This document shows, one piece after another, positions 19,758 through 32,297 of a stretch of DNA of 64,000 bases. This stretch comes from Microthyrium microscopicum (Eukaryota > Ascomycota > Dothideomycetes > Microthyriales > Microthyriaceae): assembly GCA_010405405.1 (NCBI GenBank), contig MU004237.1:1251345-1315344 (forward strand). The letters run 5' to 3'. Within the stretch, counting starts at the first letter, position 1. Every line of letters begins with the position of its first letter. The notes under the pieces were generated by a model. It searched no databases. It saw nothing but the letters and a program-made list of their open reading frames with translations, and was not told where the DNA came from. A program made the translations under genes and the position numbers.

Positions 19758-21556
19758 TTTGAAGTTTTGGTAGAGATTGATTTTAGGACTGAGAAGTCTA
19801 GGAAAGAGGCTGGTAGCTTTGATTTGTCTTGAGAGTGAAGTAGTTTGTTGATGAGATGATAGAAATGTTTTCACGATGTCTAAGGCAATACTTATACACA
19901 ACTGTCTAAGTAACCATTGTACGAAATTACCTCCGGTAGGATTCTTGAACTGTAAATAGTATGAACACGCAACCTTGGTAAACTGAGGTTTCCCGAATTC
20001 CTTCGCTCATCGTACAACATGCCTTTGAGAAGCAAATAGAATTAGATGACTATCTTCAGTATTCGAAGGATCAAGAGTGAGAGTGCAAACACCTTTTATT
20101 AATGTAATCGGTATTATTTTACTAGGAATATTATCTTTGTCTCACGCTGATTCGTTAGTAAATAAGGTATATTGATCGGAAGGATCCGCGTTAAATATAG
20201 TTTATGGAAATAATATAGCTTCTAGGATCGGCCATGCAGGTACTGATTATTAGAAAGATAGAGCAAATTAAGGTGCAAATGATCCCAACTTGGAAAGTAT
20301 TCTAGGCTTTATTCCTAGATTGTAAATAGATTTAACAAGCGAGCCTCCTGACATCCGTGCATGAAGTTCATCGCATGGTTGACAGTTTTTGGGCATGAAG
20401 AAAATTAACGAGAAGCTCTGAGCAAACTCTGAGGCGAGGCAAACTCGATAGAAACTGAGGGAAATAAGCGGCTTGAGATGCTTCATGAGAATGATCAGAT
20501 CTTAAGCAGGTAATAGGTACCACTTTGATTCATGAGCACTGATTTCACTGGGTTTGAAGGGTTGGCTATGTCGATTCAAATCCTTTAATACCAATGCTGT
20601 CGATATGGTTGGCTTTTCAGTCACCGCGATAGTACTCAGACGAGCGACCTTTTATTCGGAGTTTCTTAATCGTTGCCAAAGTCACATTGTGGCAATATAA
20701 GGACTAACTATCGATAACCATTATAGTAACGATAGATCATTGGCATCCGAAGATCAATTCTAGCTGAATCCTTCCAAGTTCTCGACTGGGTTGGTAGAAA
20801 TTTCTCAGAGATACGCTGGAATTTCAGCCCCAGGCGGGAGTGATGAGTCAGCCGGCGGAAGATGTCAAAAGCTGAGCGAGAAATGAGGGTAAACACTTCG
20901 CTGTCCCGCAGTTGCTGTTCATCATTCACTGCTTCAAGAAATAGACACAAACCTCAGATGCCTTGCCTCTGCGCCAAGCAAAGGCCCGCTCGGCTTCAGC
21001 GATGATGGCCCTTTGCATTCATTGGCGATCAAGTTAATGGTTCTGTCTTGACCCTTAGTTCTAGAGAAAGGAGGCCAACAACAGCTTGCTGCCATTGAAA
21101 GTTCAAGAGTCAAATGGCCGCCATCAGTGACAGCATAAATGATTGCCTTCTGGCCTGTTACCTGTAGCAGATCATCACAATGAGCATGCAGATTAACACT
21201 TCTCTTGAGATAGCGATGGCTATGTGACCTTGAGTGTTAGGATTCATAGATGCTCCTGTCACGAAGGGAACATCTGAAAGGTTGATGTTGATGTAAAGTC
21301 TACCGGTTAGACTGGACTGACTGGACGTTGCGAAAGTCGTTCTTGCCTGGCAGCCTGATACCATCTTGCCTTGTGGCCTTACCGTATGAGGTGCTCTTTG
21401 AGCCTTGCGGCCTTATCGCCAACTGCAACTTTCAGAGTCCCAAAATCTCTACGTAGAACAAGTGCATCGTGGACAGACGAACCACGTAGTCAGCTTGTTT
21501 ACTCTTCTGTGGCGTTTCTCTCCGTTTCAAGGCTACGACCCAGCTCGCCTACCGCC
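19758..21556. other. Gene-poor intergenic region
   Basis: About 1.8 kb. Bases 20080-20280 are noticeably AT-rich with TA steps (for example GTTAAATATAGTTTATGG), suggesting a small, old, mutated repeat remnant. Frames at 20708-20950 minus and 21158-21364 minus are not recognisable. The final 190 bases before 21557 remain open upstream of the CHORD start but look like a leader. Confidence 0.45.
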
Positions 21557-22550
21557 ATGGCCCAAAAGTGCGTACATAAAGGCTGTGGCAAGACCTTTAC
21601 CGATCCCAAAGAGCCATGTGTTTATCATTCAGGTCCTCCCATATTTCATGAAGGCCAGAAAGGCTGGTCCTGCTGCAAGCCACGAGTTCTCACCTTTGAC
21701 GAATTCCTTTCCATTCCTCCCTGTACCACTGGCGAGCATTCAACCATCGACGATACCCCACCGCCACTGGCAAAAGACATACAAACGAATGAGCCTGAGC
21801 CCCCCAAGACTCTACCCTCCCAACCGAGTGTTCCTCGAATCCCAAATCCTCCCTCCGCCGCTCCTACATCCACGCCTGCTCCAGCACCAGCTCTCGAATC
21901 GGAATCTGATGATCCAGAATTATCAATATCCCAGGGAGCAACCTGCCGGCGACGTGCTTGTGGCAAAACCTACGATTCCTCCAAGAACAGGGATGACGAG
22001 CAATGCGTGCACCATCCGGGCAGTCCTGTTTTTCACGAAGGAAGTAAAGGCTGGAGTTGTTGCAAACGACGGGTCTTAGAATTCGACGAGTTTATGAAGA
22101 TCGAGGGATGCAAAACAAAAGCCAAACATTTGTTTGTCGGCAAAACCAAGAAGCCTCTTGTAGAGAAGCTTGACACTGTGAGGTATTATGGACAATCACG
22201 TATTGGCTAGAGGCAAAGCTAACTGGGTACTTAGATGTGATTTCTACCAGACCGTCTCTTCCGTTATTGCGTCTGTGTACCTCAAGAATATCGACAAGGA
22301 AAAATCAATCGTCAAGTTCAAGTCCGCGTCGGAGGTGGACTTGGATCTTCATACCTCTGACAGCAAAGAGTACACCACAACCTTTTCGTTATTCGGTACT
22401 ATTATTCCTGACAAGAGTACTTTCAAGATTCTGGGCACAAAATTGGAACTTAATCTCGCCAAAGCAGACGGCATCGGATGGCCTGTCTTGAGATCAACGG
22501 ATCCACATACTGGCGAAATTATCCAAAGTGGAAGGGCAGGCCGTGCATGA
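21557..22550 (+). CDS. chpA: CHORD-CS domain protein, HSP90 co-chaperone (RAR1/CHP1/melusin family)
   Basis: Two exons (21557-22182 and 22235-22550) join in phase to 313 residues. CHORD 1 is at about residues 5-63: CVHKGCGKTF, CVYHSGPPIFHEG, KGWSCCKPRVLTFDEF. CHORD 2 is at about 145-205: CRRRACGKTY, CVHHPGSPVFHEG, KGWSCCKRRVLEFDEF. Each has the conserved Cys/His zinc ligands and KGWSCC signature. A Pro-rich linker separates them. A CS (p23-like) domain follows from about 208: RCDFYQTVSSVIASVYLKNIDK and LFGTIIPDKSTFKILGTKLELNLAKADGIGWP. The family links HSP90 to client assembly and, in aspergilli, is named ChpA. The start MAQKC matches the family; an upstream in-frame ATG at 21371 would add 62 unrelated residues. 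The splice junction gives TVRCDFYQT, as in relatives. Confidence 0.93.
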
Positions 22551-23958
22551 AGCGCTCATCATATTTTCAGCAGCTTTCCACACTTACGGCTCGCTGATAG
22601 ATGATTAGAAGCGCGATGTTGTGATCACTAGCAAGCTCGCCTATTCTTCGACCATGCCGGGCTCACAAGTTGAGCTAAGGGCCAAACACCTTTATCACAG
22701 GTCTCAGACCACCAGGCCTGTTATGAGGCTTGCCTGGGAGTCCATTACCAACATCAATATAGACAGAAGGATATAATGCATCACGATATAGACTACGATT
22801 GCTTTGCCAATACTCGTGTCTTTTGTATCAAGTGTGAAGCAAGGCAGTCGTTTCTACGGGCATTTTTACATCATTTTTACAAATGCCCGTACTCAAATCG
22901 TCCTGCGCCAATGATAGTATCATGTGCCTGTCACTGAGAAAAGTTTGGCCCGGATAGGACCAACAACAGACCTTAGTGTTCTAATGTCTTGTTTCCTGGA
23001 CGTTGACCAGTTCATTGAGTTCTATGTGTCCGGAAACATGGTCTATTATCTTCACAGATGCAATCAGCACACATCGCCCTTAGGGGGTTCCCGTATCGGA
23101 TACTGGCATATATTCCAATATTCTCTTCGGCATAGCAGGTAGATTAAACGATGCATCAAGAATTTAACATAAAGATACGACCATCTAACAGTGCGGTCCT
23201 TGTTTATTAGACCTCCGCAGACCGCACATGCAACGCTAGCTGTCCACCTGATTGCTTATAAAGCCCGTCGAGAGTGAACGGCTTACTTCGTTCTGATCCC
23301 TCTATGCTACTCATTATCTGCACTCTATGAATTATGTATGATACGCCAAAACATGCAAGAAGATTCGTGATTAGTAAATCACTCTACTTCTACATAAGCT
23401 CAAGGGTTGAAAAAAATCGAGCTACCACCATCTACGGCGACGACCATGCTGATTTTCACAGAAAGAAGAAACAGTTCGTCCCAGCCCGCTGACACTCTAC
23501 GATTATCACGACTATTTGTGTGAAGAGAGCACGTCATGGACTCAATTATTGATTATGGCCAAGAACAACATTGACACCACCAGGATTTTGATCTCACCTC
23601 CAAGAGCAAATCACATTCCTAGCTGTCGAAAGTAAGCTGATGAGTTGTAGAGCTTCGCCTCATTGACTGTATGGCTACTACATATCAGCTAGCAATTAGA
23701 GCATTCTTTGTTCAACACAATCATCGGGTTTGTTTCTTCTTTGAAGATTACCTCTTCATTGTTACTCTTCAAAAAAGAAACAACAATGGCAAAGATCCTT
23801 TGTAGATTGTTTGAAGGCAGACCGTACATAAGAATAAAGCATTGTCCCTCATTCGCTCTTCTGGAAGCAGAAAATAGAACGAAACACATCGTTATAAATC
23901 CTTATCTGCAGAGAACTCGAAGATATTGAAGTAGCAGTCGAACAATACCGTCAAGTAG
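22551..23958. other. Intergenic region
   Basis: About 1.4 kb without a recognisable gene. Bases 22680-22790 and 23170-23300 contain scattered short direct and inverted motifs but no clear element. Confidence 0.45.
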
Positions 23959-25524
23959 ATGTCTCATCGACTGCTCAAGGGCGTGTTCAAAACCCGCCAG
24001 GAGGTAATAGGGTGCGAAGTGCCGCGACCGAACAATAAAGATGACAAATTCTTCAAAGAAGGTTTCGAATTTGACAAGCTTACTCGATGGCAGAGAGCCA
24101 TAGCATATGCTAGACTGGCCAGCTCCAATATTGGACGACTAGATCCTTGGTACGGGTCTATCAGCTGGGAAATCCCCAAGCCAGATACATCACAGTGGCC
24201 AATCCATCCTTTATTTGCACGTAAGCGTTTTGTCCCGAGAGACGAATACTTCCCTGCCCCTTGGGATTACAGTGCGATTCGACCATCTTTAGCTTTGGCG
24301 TCTAGATTACTGACCGAGCCTAGATTCCTGTACATTTGGTACGCGATTTTTTTCGGCAAAGAACAAGAAAGCTGCTTTCAGGATTATTATCGCGAATCCA
24401 AGTTACCAACAACTCCATTCAAAGCTATCGAGTGCCAGGAACGTATGTTAACTCGGCCAGAGCAAGATCGTACCCTCAAAGCACTGGAAGACATGGCCAA
24501 GTATGTTCACATTTTCTTTACCGTGGAAGATGAAGTAACTCTTCCAGGTCGAGAGCTATCCTTTCCTGTGTCAGACTTTCACGATGCGAGGACATATGCA
24601 GCGTCCAGCTCACATATTGAAAACAAGTCTGTTTACCATACGCTCGCTTTGAACACCCACGTTTTCGTGGATATTGCGGGCCACGAAAGTTTGGATATTC
24701 TCGAGTCAAATGGGATCAACCCGAATGAGATCATTCGTGTACAATATGACTTGGCAGTTACGCTGGTACATGAACTTGCACATATTGCCTATTCTCATCG
24801 AAGAGGCGTTTGGGAGCGCCGAGATCTGCTTAGTCGGCTTGTCGAACCATGTCTTGTCTCCGATAAACTTCCAATGCCATTCAATAGCGAATTGGGTACA
24901 GCCTGGGCCAGAATGGTGTTTGATTTGCAAGGATACAAGCGAGAATCTATGCCTTGGAATTACTGGGGAGGCGATTTTCGACCGCTATACAAGGCAAGTC
25001 CTAATGTGAGTGAGCTGATAGCTGAAGATTTTCCAGGAGGCGATTTGATCCTTCAAAGGCTGAAAAAGCTCCATCACGCTGACCCAAATGTCTGGGTCAT
25101 ACACCTCAAATACTTTCATCGATTCTTCACCGACCATTTCTGGAATGTTACAGTTCCGGAACGTGGCCGCGCAGCCTTCAAGCCTCCAAAGGAGTATGGA
25201 ATATCACTATCCTACAGGACACGAAATGGAAGACCGGTATCTCTCCGTATCAATCGCAACATATACTCTGGGTTGAAGGCAAGAAAATATCTCGCTCTCC
25301 CCACGCCAGCAAATCGACTTCGCCAGCTGGCACGAAACCCAGGGCCCAAGCCACACAAGACCTGGTCTCCGTATTTGCGGCCTTATCGAGACAAAAAAGC
25401 ACACTGGGCGGAGGGTAACAACGCTTCCCAGGAGTATGTAGTTATTGGTAATCAGCCGGCGCCTTCGGTGTTTCGAAGACTTACCAAGGTTCTGAGGTCA
25501 AAATCCAAGAAGGGACGGAAGTGA
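23959..25524 (+). CDS. Uncharacterised protein with HExxH metallopeptidase-like motif
   Basis: An intronless 521-residue frame. No family is recognised. Residues 266-280 read LAVTLVHELAHIAYSH: an alpha-helical HExxH zinc-binding signature (HELAH at 271-275) in a hydrophobic helix, as in gluzincin and related metallopeptidases. Downstream glutamates at about 296 (RLVEPCL) and 311 (FNSELGTAWARMV) are candidates for the third zinc ligand. There is no signal peptide or membrane segment. The C-terminus is strongly basic (VLRSKSKKGRK). The N-terminal half has aromatic-rich segments (WYGSISWEIPKP, FPAPWDYSAIRPS) typical of folded protein. The lack of introns and of a known family suggests a lineage-restricted gene. 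If active it would be cytosolic or nuclear. Confidence 0.7.
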   Translation: MSHRLLKGVFKTRQEVIGCEVPRPNNKDDKFFKEGFEFDKLTRWQRAIAYARLASSNIGRLDPWYGSISWEIPKPDTSQWPIHPLFARKRFVPRDEYFPAPWDYSAIRPSLALASRLLTEPRFLYIWYAIFFGKEQESCFQDYYRESKLPTTPFKAIECQERMLTRPEQDRTLKALEDMAKYVHIFFTVEDEVTLPGRELSFPVSDFHDARTYAASSSHIENKSVYHTLALNTHVFVDIAGHESLDILESNGINPNEIIRVQYDLAVTLVHELAHIAYSHRRGVWERRDLLSRLVEPCLVSDKLPMPFNSELGTAWARMVFDLQGYKRESMPWNYWGGDFRPLYKASPNVSELIAEDFPGGDLILQRLKKLHHADPNVWVIHLKYFHRFFTDHFWNVTVPERGRAAFKPPKEYGISLSYRTRNGRPVSLRINRNIYSGLKARKYLALPTPANRLRQLARNPGPKPHKTWSPYLRPYRDKKAHWAEGNNASQEYVVIGNQPAPSVFRRLTKVLRSKSKKGRK

Positions 25525-25845
25525 ATTCTGGCCTAGAAGCTTAGAGGTACCGAATATCATGTGCCACATGTTGCTGGATATGGCTGAAGCTTGAAGGTTC
25601 AATTCTGCTGGAGCATAAAGCATGGTGACGTGACATGCAGCGGCTCACGCAACTGTAATAAACGTTCTGATATTCGCACTTTTGATGGGTAATTGAGTGT
25701 CAAGTAAGTATTTGAAACCAACTAGCAACAGCATCGCAATGTCGCACCGACTAATGTAGACCACTGCTTATACCGCAATATGATTATTTATACCGTTGAC
25801 AGGATTGTACGTAACGCCTGATTCATAACTCGTGAAAGGAAACCC

Positions 25846-28800
25846 CTATTGATCCAGTGCTTGCGCTTGACACTAAAAAAGCATTAGCATTTGCCAGTCC
25901 TATGTATAAGTTCAATAAACTCACCATTTGATAATAAACACCACGTTTTGAAACCAGCTCCGCATGGTTTCCTACCTCCAGAACTCTGCCTGTGCCCAAA
26001 ACGAATATTATATCTGCTTTCTGAATTGTTGCAAGACGATGAGCAACAGCTATTATAGTACTGGACCCTGCAATACTCTCTATCGACTGCTGGACCTGTT
26101 TCTCGGAAGTTGAGTCCAAATTTGAGGTAGCTTCATCAAGAAGTAAAAGTCGTGGTCGTCGAAGTAGTGCTCGTGCCAGTGCTATTCGTTGACGTTGACC
26201 TCCACTTAGTCCCACTCCTTTCGCACCGACATTAGTAGAATAACCTAAGAGAACAATTAAAACACGGGTCTTTGCAACATTTTCTGGAGAGAACGAACCA
26301 TCTGGTAAAGAGGACACGAAGTCATGAATCTGAGCTGACTTGCATGCGTCTTCTACCGCAGCTTCGGTTGCGCCTGACGATACAGAGAGAGAGACGTTCT
26401 CCGTGATTGTGCCTGGAGATGATATTAGATACATGAAAATGAAGATGGATGGTAACAAATACCGTCATAAAGCGTTGATTCCTGAGCGACTAATGACAAA
26501 CCTTCCCGATATGAAGGTGCGTCGATCTTGGAGATATCGATATCATCCACCATAATACAACCACTAGACGGATCATAGAATCTAGATCTGGTGAGCACTT
26601 TGACATAGCCATAAAAAAGTGTTTTCTGAACCGACCTTTCCAGAAGACTGATAAGAGTGGATTTTCCACTACCTGAAGCCCCAACGAATGCCGCAAACTG
26701 GCCGGCTTTGATCTGTAATACATTAGACTGGATAACAACTTTTGCCTGGTTGAATGTACCTTGATGTTCACCCCATGAAGAACAGGGGAATCTCGACCTT
26801 CGTATGTAAAGTTGACGTCTTTGAATTCGACACTGGCGGGTGAATCTGATTCTGGCATCTTTTCTCTAACCTCATTATCCATCTTCGAAGGTCTGACACT
26901 GAGGATTCGATTTCCAGCTGCGGTGGCTTCTGCAATGCTTTTACTATGTCAGCATTTTCCTAAGAGGCTCCACTTCCGAAAACATACTTTGGAGCCATTG
27001 AGAACCACATTCCTGCTGCCATACTACTCTATTCGACCGTCAGTGAAATTTCTTACACCTCTTTCATCGCGTTGAACCTACTTGTACAACAGCCATATAT
27101 ATTATGAAGAACTGAATAGTGTTGTATTCGCGGTCGGCAAGAAGTCGACCTCCATACCTGCGAGTTTGTTAGCTGGTGCAACGTGCTTTATCTGACAGAT
27201 CTTACCAGAACACCAAGGCCTGGCAAAGCATATCAACGCTATCTGAGAAAGCAAAAACAAGCGTCGAGTATCTGGCTTTCCGAAGTGCTGTCGAAACATG
27301 ATTTTGTAATAGAACGTCAAATCTATTGGTAATGGAATCCTCCATGATCAATGCTGTGACTGTTCTGAACGCACTTATAGCTTCGGATCCAAATTGCGCA
27401 GTTTCGGCGAATACTGCAGCGTTAAGAGCCTCAAAAGCACTCTCAAGCTTAACTCGATAGTACCCAGCGATCAAGACGATTGGCATAACGGCCATGACAC
27501 CGACCAATGATAACTTCCAGCCAAAGACAAAGGAGATTATGACACTGCCAAGGATACCAAAGATTCCAACTAGTTCCATGCCCATCTCGTAGCCTAGAAG
27601 GCCTTGGATGTGAATGGAATCAATTGATAAACGAGCGGTGAGAGTTCCTGGGGAATTTATTCCAGAATCGAAAAATGAAATTGGTTGGCGAATGATGTTC
27701 TCAAGGTATTCCTGTCGATATCCGGATGCAACAACCTGAACTCAGATTAGAAGGGAAAATGGCTCGGGAGGAAGATTTATCCTACCGTTGAAATAATAGT
27801 AGAAGTCCAACCAAGTAACAAAAAGCCGGCGCCTGCCCAAAAAGCTAGAGCGACAAACATCAAAGCCCAGAAATTCCCTCGTTTTCGAAGTCTATCTTTG
27901 GGAAGTGTGAAGACTCCAACAACCTTAGCGAAAAGGAATGCTTGAAGAGGGTAGATAGCTGTGAGGCAAGTTAGTTTCTCTACAATCACAATTTCGTTAC
28001 TGTGGTGGGAAAAAGAACGTACTTCCGGCTGCCATTGCCGCCCCAAGAGTCAAAGTGAACAAGATCCAGTGCTGACTTTGTTCTGAGACCAAGAGAGTAA
28101 AAACTCGAAGAAATCCAAGCTGTTTGGGTGCAGCCTGAGCTGAAGCAGTATTTACTGGACTCCCAACGGGTGACGCCGTAGTCACTGCGGTTTGGTCCAG
28201 TCCAGCAGTACTCATATCGTTGGTAACTGTAATCGCATCGTCATCCACATCTTCAAGTGTGTTGTCTCCAGATTCAACTGCTTGAGCGCGAACAAGAGCA
28301 GTGTATACTCCTTCTTGATTTAGCAGGAGCTGATCATGAGTACCTTCTTCAATGACATTTCCGCCTCGAAGCACTGTAATCTTGTCGGCCTTTCGAATGG
28401 TTGACAGTCTGTGAGCGATGACAATTGTGGTACGAGTTTTGGAAACACGGTCTAGAGCCATTTGGACAATCTTTTCTGTTCTAATATCAATGGCAGAAGT
28501 TGCTTCGTCGAGTATTAAGATCTGAGGTTCTTTAATGATGGCACGGGCGATAGCAATCCTCTGTCTTTGTCCTCCACTTAACATCATTCCACCTCCTTCT
28601 CCAACTTTGGTGTCGTAGCCTTGTGGTAGTTTGGAAATAAATTCGTCAGCGTATGCTTCTCTACAGGCGCTGTGAACCATGGATCGCTTTTCTTCTGGTG
28701 AAACATTTTCCAGCTCAGTTCCCGCCAGTCCATTGGATACGTTACTATAAATAGTGTCATTGAAAAGAAAAGGCTCCTGCTGTACCAGTCCGATGTTAGA

Positions 28801-30536
28801 TCTCCACCATTTGACATCCAAGTGATCTATTGATTCTGTGCCAATGAAAATTCCAGAAGCTGCGCCATTGTTTACATCGGACAGGAGCGGTTTCTCAGTC
28901 TGAGGAGACTCGTTTGTTTCTTCGATAATGGGATTAGGCTGGTACCATCTTTCCAAAAGTCCAACGATCGTGCTTTTTCCAGATCCAGAAGGGCCAACAA
29001 TTGCAGTCGTCTTTCCCTTTTCAAAACGGACATTTAGTTTATCTAAAATGAGGGCGTCTGGGCGAGATGGGTATGTGAAACTAACGTCTCGGAACACAAT
29101 GTCGTTATTGATGTCCACGTCTTTTCTTCCAGTCATATCCGGAACTTTGGCATCAATTACGGCGAATATTTCGGCAGACGCTGATGCTGCTCTGACCATC
29201 TGGATCATGGGGTTGTAAAGTCGATAAACGCACAAGACTGCCCAGAGTACTGAGAATAGAACACTTTGAAGTTAGCATTTGCCTAGAGATGATGGTTAAA
29301 TCCTTACACTACGCATGTCAGCTTTAGAATCAATCTATTTATTTAGTGAAAAGGAACTTACCGACGATTGAATTGACTCCGTCGATTTTCCCACTGGTAT
29401 ACTGTTTGATTCCATACCAGAACGACAAAGCAAAAATTGCATATGCAGCTACCATCATAGGTGCCATCATAAGTCCCATCACGGGAGCATTTTTTCGATC
29501 AATAGCTGTGACTCTCTTCATAATCTCCCCATGCCTTGCAGAAAGCTTTGCGCCAGCACCAAACGCCACGATGATTCGGATCGAGCCAAACATCTCGAAT
29601 GCGAGCATCGAGGCTTGATCTTTCACGACTTGAGCTTCACCCCAGAGTTTGTACATCAGGGGAACGGCAATTCCATAGGCGATGAGAACGACTGGAACTG
29701 AGCATGTTGCAACTAGTGTAAGAATTGCGCTTTTGGTAAACGCCACGATGTATAAACCCAATGTAAATGCGATAGCTTGAATGCCAAGGGCGAATTGCTG
29801 GGAAATTCCTGATTCGATCGTGTTGGAATCGGTGGTTAGTCGATTGGCAACTGCTGCTGCAGATACTTGATCGATGGATCCGACAGGTTGTAGAAATAAT
29901 GCTCGCAAATAAGCAAGTCTCAATCGAGCTGATATCCTCAGTCCACTGACTCGAACTGTGATCTACTGGCAGTTAACTCTGAACATCCGGTAACGATGGT
30001 GTAATTGCCTACCATGGAAATGTAAGAAAGAAAAAACCTTGCGATTCCCAAGTATACCATATACAATCTAGTCTGTTTGTGAGTATTTCAAGATGCAAGT
30101 CCAAATGCATGGCTTCTTGATAGTGGCTTACGTGTTTTGATTGATCCCATGCATAAATCGCTCTTTAGTAACGTTTGAACCTGGAGTGAAATACGCTGTA
30201 AAGTCCCCTACAAGTCTCCCGAAGACTAGAAACATGAGAGGCATGGCAATACCGGCACCAAGAGCAGTTAAGAGGCAGATCAACATCATGGTATAATCCA
30301 ATTTGTCTCCAGTCTTGAGCAGCCTCTAAGCAATATGTTAGCATTTGCTCCTCGCATAGGCACGAAATATGTTTCTTGAAACGTACGATAAAGTTTCCCA
30401 TGTTAGATGGCTTCTTAGGAGCTGCTGGGGGAACCTCAGCAGGCTTGGCCGCCTGACTGGCATTTGATGTTCTTGACTGCGAGCCATTGTCCACCACTTC
30501 ATGAATTGATAGCTCGGTTTTTGGTTTGCTGTCCAT
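25846..30536 (-). CDS. Full-size ABCB (MDR-type) ABC transporter
   Basis: A multi-exon gene with the order TMD1-NBD1-TMD2-NBD2, probably about 1,300 residues. Exon 1 is 30536-30387 (MDSKPKTELS... to GNFI), exon 2 starts at 30325 (RLLKTGDKLDYT) and the last exon is 25872-25846 (CQAQALDQ). About ten further short introns lie between. NBD1 (about 29.2-28.2 kb) has Walker A GPSGSGKST, Q-loop VQQEP, signature LSGGQRQR, Walker B ILILDEATSAID and switch IAHRLST. NBD2 (26.8-25.9 kb) has GASGSGKST, VAQES, LSGGQRQR, LLLLDEATSNLD and VAHRLAT; its exons join in phase (SLPDGYSTNVGAKG). All catalytic motifs are intact. Such proteins export hydrophobic compounds, including toxins and fungicides, across the plasma membrane. 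Internal exon borders were not all fixed. The gap 25525-25845 to the previous gene holds nothing recognisable. Confidence 0.9.
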
Positions 30537-31808
30537 GTCGTCCTGGATAGCGTGAAAGCTACTTGACTTTGAAATCCTGGAGTCACTTGCGCAGCGATAT
30601 TGGAACCGGACAAGTGAAGTAGCGATAAAGGAAGAGGCGAATTCATTAGGTATATCGAAGGGAAAGCTAATCAATCTGGTACAAGCGACTATCTTATGTT
30701 GGTTTACAATGTTATATTACTATACTCCAGAACCATTACTTTGGGCATGGTTCAAGATGCACGGAGAGGCAAACTTAATGTTCTCCAACCATACTACTTG
30801 ATATAGCTTAATCAGTTGCCGATTTATTATACATTGAATCTTCAAGAAATGAACCCTGGAGTATTCAAATGCCCTGGATCTGCCCTGGGATTAGACGAAC
30901 TAGTTGTACCTTTACCCCAGAGACCATCCTATCGTCTGTGAAGATCCTTGAACTTTGAATAACTAACAGTGTGAGCTTGAGGGCACATTGGTCTTAATGT
31001 TGAAATAATTTATGAAGCTCTGGTACAGCTTCCTAAGCATGGGAGTTTTCTGCCTTTTTGATAGGCCCGAATACTCTGGTCTTACCCAAGCTTCTGGGAG
31101 ATCCTAAACGAGTTTACGTATGTCTATTTAGAAGCCCTATTTCATAGGTCAGTCAGAATACTGCCCAACAGAAATAATATTGGTGATTGTGGTTGAAACA
31201 AAGCGTGTTTCCGGGGAAATCTTCACCCATCGCGGTTCACTCGGTACGGCTTCAACTCACCCAATGGTCAAAGGAGAGTTATAAGGAGAGTTATACCACA
31301 TGGTGAATAGATAGCCGTCGCTGCCGTCTTGTCTTTATTGTTGTTACTCTTCACTACAGGTCACTAATGATAATGTAAGCAAAATAGCTTTGAGATACCG
31401 AGCAAATCAAAGCTATGTTCCCTTCTGGACCGCCAGAATCACAGTGGCAGCCTCCTGAAGTTCTGTTAAGTCAATCAAAATCGGTCCATATTTCATGAGG
31501 GGTCGATACTTGTGGATTACATGGAGTGACAGAGCTACAGCGAGTGCGGTTTCAGCTAGACGCGCTGTGTGATAGGGTTCTCCACCACAGTGTAGAGTAG
31601 TATCCGAGAAGTCGTAGAAATTGTTAGGTGGAATTGTATGCCAACTGTAAGTGTGCTTTTTGAATTGTAAATTATAATAATCCAAGTTGTAATCATGAAC
31701 TTCGCTGCAGGGTAAACTCCAAGCTATGTACAATGTTCAATGTTCATGATGCTTTCGCCATGATGCCAGCCCAATATGCCATTATCCGTAGTGTATCAAG
31801 TGATCGTA
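30537..31808. other. Intergenic region upstream of the ABC transporter
   Basis: About 1.3 kb. A 106-codon minus frame (31413-31733) is open but has no signal, motif or family resemblance and is not called. The rest is probable transporter promoter and 3' region. Confidence 0.45.
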
Positions 31809-32297
31809 TCAAACAGCTGCAACGCCACCAGCTAGTAAGCATATAAGAGCCCAGCCAACGAACATTTGACCCCATAAATTCCCTCCTGACGCTGAAATGG
31901 CTGAGGTTCTTCCAGCTCCACTTGTGCCAGTTGATGTTGGACCAGGTGCCACGGAAGAGGTGAAGTCCGCGCCTTCTTTGTTGCAATGGATACCTCCTGA
32001 ATATCCAGGAGACATTTGACCCAGGTTGAGAAAGAGACATTGATTGACGGCATTCAAAGTGAGACCTTTGACCTCACAATATACTCCACAGTTGCTGTCG
32101 ACTGTTTTGATCGTAGCTGTATCGCCGCAACATTTTTGAAGAGCTTGATATGAACCGGAAGATGCTCCTATTGCACATGCTGCGTCTTTGACCGTCGAAT
32201 TAAAAGTGCTAAGCCATTGCGATGAGGTACAGGAGGTTGAAGTAGCGGTTGGAATTGGTGGTGCTGCCAAGCTCGTAGTTGTTGACGCTTGTGACAT
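31809..32297 (-). CDS. Cysteine-containing, probably GPI-anchored surface protein (162 aa)
   Basis: A single-exon frame starting MSQASTTTSLAAPPIPT. The central domain is conserved in pattern with many unnamed fungal proteins: SCTSSQWLSTFNSTVKDAACA, then ALQKCCGD, SNCGVYCEVKGLTLNAVNQC and GIHCNKEGADF, with about nine cysteines. A Ser/Thr/Gly-rich linker follows, then a C-terminal hydrophobic stretch (QMFVGWALICLLAGGVAAV) preceded by small residues, as required for GPI attachment. The N-terminus lacks an obvious hydrophobic signal, which is odd for this family. Either an upstream exon is missed or secretion uses another signal. The role is probably cell wall or surface; function unknown. Confidence 0.65.
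   Translation of the reverse strand: MSQASTTTSLAAPPIPTATSTSCTSSQWLSTFNSTVKDAACAIGASSGSYQALQKCCGDTATIKTVDSNCGVYCEVKGLTLNAVNQCLFLNLGQMSPGYSGGIHCNKEGADFTSSVAPGPTSTGTSGAGRTSAISASGGNLWGQMFVGWALICLLAGGVAAV

Noticed and set aside
31413-31733. 106-codon minus frame
   Set aside because: No motif or homologue recognised and no supporting context.
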